Assembly (NCBI GenBank): GCA_019931185.1 | Contig: JAINDK010000003.1 | Span: 45,079 to 109,078, forward strand | DNA length: 64,000 nt | Direction: 5' to 3' | Source of the DNA: Bryobacter sp. CoA8 C33 | Lineage (GTDB): Bacteria > Acidobacteriota > Terriglobia > Bryobacterales > Bryobacteraceae | Part shown: piece after piece, positions 59,201-64,000 of the stretch | Position numbering within the stretch: position 1 is the first letter of the stretch | How the letters are laid out: each line of letters begins with the position of its first letter | Notes under the pieces: generated by a model | What the model was told of the DNA's origin: nothing | The model's database searches: none | Seen by the model: only the letters and a program-made list of their open reading frames with translations | Made by a program: the position numbers and the translations under genes

Positions 59201-60292
59201 TTGAGCGAGAGACTTTACTACTACGATTCTTATCTGAGCCAGTTTTCGGGGCGGGTGATTTGGCGGTCTGAGGACGGCCTGGAGGTGGCCCTGGACCGCA
59301 GCGTTTTCTATCCAACATCCGGAGGCCAGCCGCATGATTTGGGGCAGTTGAACGGCATCGCAGTGTTGGAAGTAAAGGAAGTGGGGGACCGGGTGGTGCA
59401 CCGCTTGGAGGCACCGTTGCGGGACGATCAGGTACACGGGGAAATAGACTGGGGCCGCCGGCTGGATCACATGCGACAGCATACTGGGCAACACCTGTTG
59501 AGCGCGGTGATGGAAGAGCAGTTCGGGCTGCGCACCGTGAGCTTTCATATGGGTGCCGGCTATGCGACGGTGGATGTCGAGCCGAACCGGGCCGCCGATT
59601 GGGGGGCGGTGGAGCGGGCCGTAAACGAGCGGCTGATGGAAGACCAGGCGGTGCGGGTGAGCTTCGAGGACGCGGCGATGGCGAAGGGGCTGCGCAAGGC
59701 GCCGGACCGGGAAGGCTTGTTGCGGATTGTGACGATCGAGGGCACGGACCGCAGCGCCTGCGGTGGGACGCATGTACGGCGGACGGGCGAGGTAGGCTGC
59801 ATTGTACTGGGCGGGACGGAGAAGGTACGGCAGTCGACGCGGGTGGGGTTTTACTGTGGGGCGAGGGCGCGAGTCTATTTGCGCGGCAAGCTCGAGGAGG
59901 CGCGAGGGTGGCGGGAACGGTTCGCCGAGGTGGACAAGCAGCGGCGCAAGCTGGCCCTCGAGTTGGCGGGGGTGGCTGGGGAGCGGAAGTATTCCGAGTT
60001 GAACACGGGGCAAGGCCGGGTGCTGTGGCGGGAAGAGGTTAAAGAGGTGGGGGAGGAACTGCGGGCGAGCGTGCAGGCTTACCTGGAGAAGCCGGGAGCA
60101 ATGGTGTTGCTTTCGTCGGAAGGCACGGTGCTGTTGGGCGCTCACCCTGATGTGGGGGTGGATTGCGGGGCGCGGCTGATGGCGGCGATCGCGCTCTGTG
60201 GGGGCAAGGGGGGCGGCTCGGCGAAGCTGGCGCAAGGGACAATTGCGAATCGCTCACGCTGGGGTGAAGCCGAAGCGGCGCTCCTGGCCTAG
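59201..60292 (+). CDS. alaX: AlaX-type alanyl-tRNA editing protein with DHHA1 domain
   Basis: The 363-residue protein lacks the aminoacylation domain of AlaRS. It has the editing domain: FYPTSGGQPHDLG, MRQHTGQHLLSAVME (HxxxH zinc ligands), and SACGGTHVRRTGEVG (CxxxH). A coiled coil (about 225-255) and a C-terminal DHHA1 domain ending CGGKGGGSAKLAQGTI follow. It clears mischarged Ser- or Gly-tRNA-Ala. This is the long AlaX form. The start is TTG 59201. Its stop overlaps the convergent transporter gene by four bases. Confidence 0.9.
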   Translation: MSERLYYYDSYLSQFSGRVIWRSEDGLEVALDRSVFYPTSGGQPHDLGQLNGIAVLEVKEVGDRVVHRLEAPLRDDQVHGEIDWGRRLDHMRQHTGQHLLSAVMEEQFGLRTVSFHMGAGYATVDVEPNRAADWGAVERAVNERLMEDQAVRVSFEDAAMAKGLRKAPDREGLLRIVTIEGTDRSACGGTHVRRTGEVGCIVLGGTEKVRQSTRVGFYCGARARVYLRGKLEEARGWRERFAEVDKQRRKLALELAGVAGERKYSELNTGQGRVLWREEVKEVGEELRASVQAYLEKPGAMVLLSSEGTVLLGAHPDVGVDCGARLMAAIALCGGKGGGSAKLAQGTIANRSRWGEAEAALLA

Positions 60293-61380
60293 GGTAAAGA
60301 AAACACGGCGATGCGGCTTAGACCGGCGAGCAGGAGCAGGGCCACGATGCCGAAGAGCCGTTTCGTGGCGGGAGCGGCTTCGGCGAACTCCTTCCAGATG
60401 AACAAGCCGCTGAGCAGTCCGATGACGGCCCCACCTTGGCCGAAGGCATAGCTGAACGCGAACCCGACTCCGGCTTCTCCCTGGGCGGAGCCAGCAGCGA
60501 AGTTCGCGCAAGCGCCCGTCATCCAAAGGATGCCGCCGAGCAGGCCGAGAACATGTTGGCCGACAGAGCCGTTGAAGTAGGTAAAGAAGGAGAGTGGTTC
60601 GCCCCGCACGGGCAGGTTGAGGAAGTAAAGGTTGAAGACAAAGCTACTGAGCAGGATGCCCGCGGAGAACACGAGGGCGACCGAATAAGGATTGGACAAA
60701 CCAAGCTCACCGCCAACGCTCATCGTCATAACCGGATAGAAGCAACCCATCAGGAGGCCTCCGGCCAATGCGAGCCAAACGCCGGGGAAACTGGACGTGC
60801 CAGCGGAGGAATCATTTATCTTGCGGCGGGCGCCGGGAGTGGCAGCCGAATCCTTGGCGGCAGCTTCAGCCGCGGCTTTGCTGGCGGCGATCTTGCGGCG
60901 TAGCCTGTCGATCTGGCTACAAGCGACGGCGGCAACGATTACGGCGAGGAAAACGAGAAAACAGCCCAGATACAAGTTTATAAGCCCTTTGCCGGTTTGC
61001 AGAAGAAAAGAATTCCAGATGGCCCCGACTATGATGGCAAGGCCGATGCCAATGGGGAAGACGACGGCCATGCCGGCGACATGCGTGGCCCCGAGCAAGA
61101 ACATGTTGCCGAGATTGAAGATGACCCCGGAACAGAAGGCGATGGCGATGGGCCGCTTGGCGGCAATGAGAAACGAATCCTGAACAGAAAGGTCCGTGCC
61201 CATGGAACCGACGGTAAAGGCAGCGACGAGGGCGGCGAGAACAGCTCCGGTAGAGAAGTCGATGTAATAGAGTTCGAAGCGCCAGCCACTTTTCTTGAAG
61301 GTATTGGCCCAAGCGCCCCAGCAGATAGCGGATAGCAGCAGCAGCGCAAGCGTCATGGCGTAAGTGTTCGGTAGGAGCAT
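60289..61380 (-). CDS. DMT-superfamily transporter (GRP/ureide-permease/RhaT-like)
   Basis: The 363-residue protein has ten predicted membrane segments in two halves, separated by a long charged loop (CSQIDRLRRKIAASKAAAEA, then an Ala-rich stretch). Motifs include SAICWGAWANTFKKSGWRFE, YIDFSTGAVLAALVAAFTVG, GATHVAGMAVVFPIGIGLAI, GGELGLSNPYSVALVFSAGI and FSYAFGQGGAVIGLLSGLFI. This layout matches GRP-family sugar transporters, plant ureide permeases and rhamnose transporter RhaT; I cannot fix the substrate. It stands alone on this strand before a glycosyltransferase gene. Confidence 0.75.
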   Translation of the reverse strand: MLLPNTYAMTLALLLLSAICWGAWANTFKKSGWRFELYYIDFSTGAVLAALVAAFTVGSMGTDLSVQDSFLIAAKRPIAIAFCSGVIFNLGNMFLLGATHVAGMAVVFPIGIGLAIIVGAIWNSFLLQTGKGLINLYLGCFLVFLAVIVAAVACSQIDRLRRKIAASKAAAEAAAKDSAATPGARRKINDSSAGTSSFPGVWLALAGGLLMGCFYPVMTMSVGGELGLSNPYSVALVFSAGILLSSFVFNLYFLNLPVRGEPLSFFTYFNGSVGQHVLGLLGGILWMTGACANFAAGSAQGEAGVGFAFSYAFGQGGAVIGLLSGLFIWKEFAEAAPATKRLFGIVALLLLAGLSRIAVFSLP

Positions 61381-61416
61381 AGGCGAAACCCGAAAGCACT
61401 AAGCTAACACAGCGAG

Positions 61417-62388
61417 CTAGCGGGTGGATTCGGGAGACTGAGTTTCCTTGCGGTTGCGGACCTCGCGGACGGCATAGATGCGGCGGCCCTGGCTCTCGAA
61501 ATAAGTGCGCATGAGCATTTCGCCGAGCAGGCCCGTGGAGAACATCATGATGCCGACCAGGAGGAGGAGGGCGCCAGCCATCATCAGGGGGCCGTGGTCG
61601 GCGATGAGGTCATTGCCGAGTAACTTATAGATGAAGAGGTAGAGCATGATCAGTCCGCCGAGAAACGTGCCGAGCAGACCGATGCTGCCGAAGAAGTGCA
61701 TGGGACGGGTGAAATAAGTGAGCAGGAACTTGATGGTGAGGATGTCGTAGAGGACGCGAAAGGTCCGGCCGAGGCCGTAGTGGGAGTCGCCGGCGGCTCG
61801 CGGGGTATTCCTGATGGGGACTTCGACGACGCGGGCGCCGTAGAGGCGGGCGAGCGCGGGGATGAAGCGATGGAGTTCGCCGTAGAGGTTGATGTCCTTG
61901 ATGATTTCGGCGCGGTAGGCCTTGAAGGTGGTGCCGAAGTCATGGAGTTCGACGCCGGAGGCCTGGGCCATGAGCCAGTTGGCGATGCGGCTGGGGATCT
62001 TGCGTGTGATGGCATTATCGATGCGGTTCTTGCGCCAGCCGGAGGCGATATCCCAGCCTTGTTCTACTTTTTCGAGAAGGGCGGGGATGTCTTCAGGGTC
62101 GTGCTGAAGGTCGCCATCCATGGAGATGATGATCTCGCCCTGGGCTTCATCGAAGCCGGCCTGGAGGGCTGGGGTTTGGCCGAAATTGCGGCGGAGACGG
62201 ATGACCTTGAGGCGGCCATCGGTTTCGACGAGATTAGCGAGGAGATCGAAGCTGCGGTCAGTGGAGGCGTCGTCGATGAAGATGATCTCGTAGGGGCGGT
62301 GGAGGCGCTCGAGGACAACGGTGAGGCGGTCATAGAGCGGGAGGATGGAGGGCTCTTCGTTGTGGATGGGGATGACGATCGAGATCAT
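61417..62388 (-). CDS. Family 2 glycosyltransferase with two C-terminal membrane helices (GtrB/ArnC-like)
   Basis: The 323-residue protein has ISIVIPIHNEEPSILPLYDR, EIIFIDDASTDRSFDLLANL, LRRNFGQTPALQAGFDEAQG, ISMDGDLQHDPEDI (DxD-like) and the HDFGTTFKAYRAEI / HRFIPALARLYGARVVEVPI region. Two helices end it (FFGSIGLLGTFLGGLIMLYL, LMMAGALLLLVGIMMFSTGL). This is the polyprenyl-phosphate glycosyltransferase form that loads a sugar onto undecaprenyl phosphate at the inner membrane. Neighbouring partner enzymes are not visible. Confidence 0.9.
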   Translation of the reverse strand: MISIVIPIHNEEPSILPLYDRLTVVLERLHRPYEIIFIDDASTDRSFDLLANLVETDGRLKVIRLRRNFGQTPALQAGFDEAQGEIIISMDGDLQHDPEDIPALLEKVEQGWDIASGWRKNRIDNAITRKIPSRIANWLMAQASGVELHDFGTTFKAYRAEIIKDINLYGELHRFIPALARLYGARVVEVPIRNTPRAAGDSHYGLGRTFRVLYDILTIKFLLTYFTRPMHFFGSIGLLGTFLGGLIMLYLFIYKLLGNDLIADHGPLMMAGALLLLVGIMMFSTGLLGEMLMRTYFESQGRRIYAVREVRNRKETQSPESTR

Positions 62389-62440
62389 GCGATAGTGTAG
62401 GACTCTACTATCAGTCTAGAACGAGGGGGAAGAGCGAGCG

Positions 62441-63850
62441 TTGTCACGGCGGCAGGGATTGGGACTAGCGGGGCTGGCGCTGCTTTATTTGTTGATCGCG
62501 GAGGTGGCGCCGCGGCCGGAGAAGGTGACGGTGGAGGGCTGGCGGATCTTTGCGATCTTCGCGGCGACGGTGGCGGGCATGATCTGGCAGCCGATTCGCG
62601 GGGGCGCGTTGGTGTTGATGGCGGTGGTGGCGTCGAGCGTTTTGGGTGGGCTGACGATGGGGCAAGCTTTGGCGGGGTATTCGGATCCGGTGAACTGGCT
62701 CGTGCTGGCGGCGTTTCTGATCTCGCGGTCGTTGTTGAGCACGGGGCTAGCGCGGCGGATTGCCTTGTTTTTCGTGCGGCTGGTGGGGGGGACCTCGATC
62801 GGGGTGAGCTATGCGTTGTGCATGAGCGATCTGGTGCTGGCGACGATTATTCCTTCCAACGGAGCGCGAAGCGGAGGAGCGGTGTTGCCGGTGGTGCGGG
62901 CGGTGGCGGAGCTGTATGGATCCAAGCCCGGGGAGACGGCGGGGAGGCTAGGTTCTTACCTGATGGTGAGTGTGTATCAGGGGATCTGCATCACGTCGGC
63001 GATGTTTCTGACGGGGCAGGCGTCGAATGCGCTGGCGGCGCAGATGGCGGCGAAGATGAGCGGGGTAACGATGGACTGGATGGGGTGGTTTGTGGCGGGT
63101 CTGGCGCCGGGGATGCTGAGCTTACTGGTGGGGCCGGCGCTGGTGCACTGGATGTACCGGCCGCAGATCGTGAAGACGCCGGATGCGAAGGAGTTTGCGC
63201 GGGCGGAATTGGACAAGATGGGGGCGTTGTCGAGGGGGGAGCGGATCTTGAGCCTTGTATTTGCGGGGGTGTGCGCGGGGTGGGCGACGACGGCGTGGCA
63301 CAAGCTGGATATCGCGGTGCCGGCGCTGATGGGGGTATCGGCGTTGTTGGTGACGGGAGTGCTGAGCTGGGACGAGGTGAAGCGGGAGGAGTCGGCCTGG
63401 GACATCTTCATCTGGTATGGTGGATTGATGAACTTGGCGAAGACGTTGAATGCGACGGGCTTGCCGACGTTGTTTGCGCAGAGTGTGGGGGGGAGCCTGG
63501 GGGGGCTGGACTGGTACTGGCTGCTGGTGATTGGCTTGTTGGTGTATTTCTTCGCGCACTATGCTTTTGCGAGTATCACGGCGCATATGCTGGCGATGTA
63601 TCCGGCGTTTGTGGCGGTGGCGATCGGGCAGGGGGCGCCGCCGGGATTGGCTTCCTTCAGCTTCGCGATTTTCACGAGTCTGGCGGCGGGTCTGACGAAT
63701 TATGGAACGACGCCGGCGCCGATGTTTTTCGCGCAAGGCTACAACGAGATGCGAGACTGGTGGCGGATTGGCTTTGCTTGCGCGGTGATGAATTTGGCGA
63801 TTTGGGGAACGGTGGGTTTTGCCTGGTGGAAGTGGATCGGGCTTTGGTGA
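62441..63850 (+). CDS. DASS-family (SLC13/DiT-like) sodium-coupled dicarboxylate transporter
   Basis: The 469-residue membrane protein has about twelve helices. The SNT-like motif of the family appears as ATIIPSNGARSGGAVLPVVR in the first half, and TNYGTTPAPMFFAQGYNEM in the second. ALAGYSDPVNWLVLAAFLIS is the usual stretch before helix 3. The 2-oxoglutarate/malate translocator (DiT) group has the same SNxAR-GG signature. It likely imports dicarboxylates. The start is TTG 62441. It is divergent from the glycosyltransferase with 52 bases between starts. Confidence 0.88.
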   Translation: MSRRQGLGLAGLALLYLLIAEVAPRPEKVTVEGWRIFAIFAATVAGMIWQPIRGGALVLMAVVASSVLGGLTMGQALAGYSDPVNWLVLAAFLISRSLLSTGLARRIALFFVRLVGGTSIGVSYALCMSDLVLATIIPSNGARSGGAVLPVVRAVAELYGSKPGETAGRLGSYLMVSVYQGICITSAMFLTGQASNALAAQMAAKMSGVTMDWMGWFVAGLAPGMLSLLVGPALVHWMYRPQIVKTPDAKEFARAELDKMGALSRGERILSLVFAGVCAGWATTAWHKLDIAVPALMGVSALLVTGVLSWDEVKREESAWDIFIWYGGLMNLAKTLNATGLPTLFAQSVGGSLGGLDWYWLLVIGLLVYFFAHYAFASITAHMLAMYPAFVAVAIGQGAPPGLASFSFAIFTSLAAGLTNYGTTPAPMFFAQGYNEMRDWWRIGFACAVMNLAIWGTVGFAWWKWIGLW

Positions 63851-63873
63851 GGGGGCGAAGCTAGTGTAGTGCT

Positions 63874-64000
63874 TCACACAGAGTGACCAGTAAGCGCCGA
63901 TGCTTTGGCACGCATCACTTTGGCAAGAATGCCGTTGGCCTTAGCGGTCCAAATGAACGGCTTGGGGCTTTCGTTATGGAGATCGACGTATTCGTCGAGC
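63874..64000 (-). mobile_element. IS630-family transposase, C-terminal end (cut by window edge)
   Basis: Read on the minus strand, the frame gives LDEYVDLHNESPKPFIWTAK followed by ANGILAKVMRAKASALTGHS and a TGA at 63876-63874. The HNxxPKPFxWTxxAxxILxKVxRA pattern is the end of IS630-type DDE transposases. Only the last 41 codons fall inside the window. The element end probably lies between the stop and the DASS gene (63851-63873). Confidence 0.8.

Noticed and set aside
59108..60235. 375-codon minus-strand frame opposite alaX
   Set aside because: His/Pro/Arg-rich shadow; it also runs through the terminator at 59150-59183.

Overview
The window is a high-GC, gene-dense stretch of chromosome that looks like an acidobacterium of the Bryobacterales/Solibacter lineage. 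The basis is a protein at 57372-59135 ending in the repeat-type C-terminal domain typical of Solibacter proteins, a decayed relative of another Solibacter-style surface protein at 7329-8016, a carboxypeptidase-regulatory-like TonB receptor, DUF1080 and twin-arginine Gfo/Idh/MocA proteins, and many genes joined by ATGA overlaps. No rRNA, tRNA or CRISPR array was seen.

Layout. 1-6.7 kb: partial chemoreceptor (-), then M20 amidohydrolase, DUF350 membrane protein and DUF1080 hydrolase (+), facing a Gfo/Idh oxidoreductase (-). 6.7-8.1 kb: a scar with insertion-sequence remnants and a frameshifted surface-protein pseudogene. 8.2-17.6 kb: TonB receptor, PolX and a cation exporter (-), hfq-hflX, an O-methyltransferase pseudogene running in frame into pgsA, rodZ. 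17.6-25.3 kb: glycosyltransferase and two methyltransferases (surface glycan), cupin, small Cys-rich secreted protein, PLP enzyme, penicillin-binding protein, PQQ-type sugar dehydrogenase. 25.3-32.5 kb: an efflux operon (TolC-type, adaptor, RND pump, DUF2892, ArsR regulator, TauE/SafE) with an operator over its promoter. 32.5-34.4 kb: decayed IS1380-like transposase that has cut off the front of a CotH-type gene, then DUF4956. 34.4-36.2 kb: rplU-rpmA-obg (-). 36.2-42.6 kb: esterase, amidohydrolase, unknown secreted protein, SixA, then O-antigen ligase, DUF3445, small protein and histone-deacetylase-like gene. 42.6-46.5 kb (-): purC-cvpA-gph-monooxygenase-like-methyltransferase. 46.5-57.4 kb: S41 protease, second Gfo/Idh, a GT2-methyltransferase fusion with isomerase and epimerase, glgB, an adenosine-deaminase-like gene, small metzincin, cysE, nuoA. 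57.4-64 kb: Solibacter-type protein, AlaX, DMT transporter, GT2, DASS transporter, and the tail of an IS630 transposase at the edge.

Two large-scale signals stand out. First, strand composition: the + strand is G-rich at both ends but strongly C-rich from about 7.3 to 52.7 kb whichever strand is coding, with a mixed zone to 57.4 kb. Because the C-rich part carries core genes (hfq, pgsA, rplU, rpmA, obg, purC), a past inversion is a better explanation than a foreign island. Second, several promoters sit so close to their ATG that the mRNA would be leaderless or nearly so. The most system-like unit is the ArsR-controlled export operon at 25.3-32.5 kb. I did not find a clear-cut new defence or mobile system.
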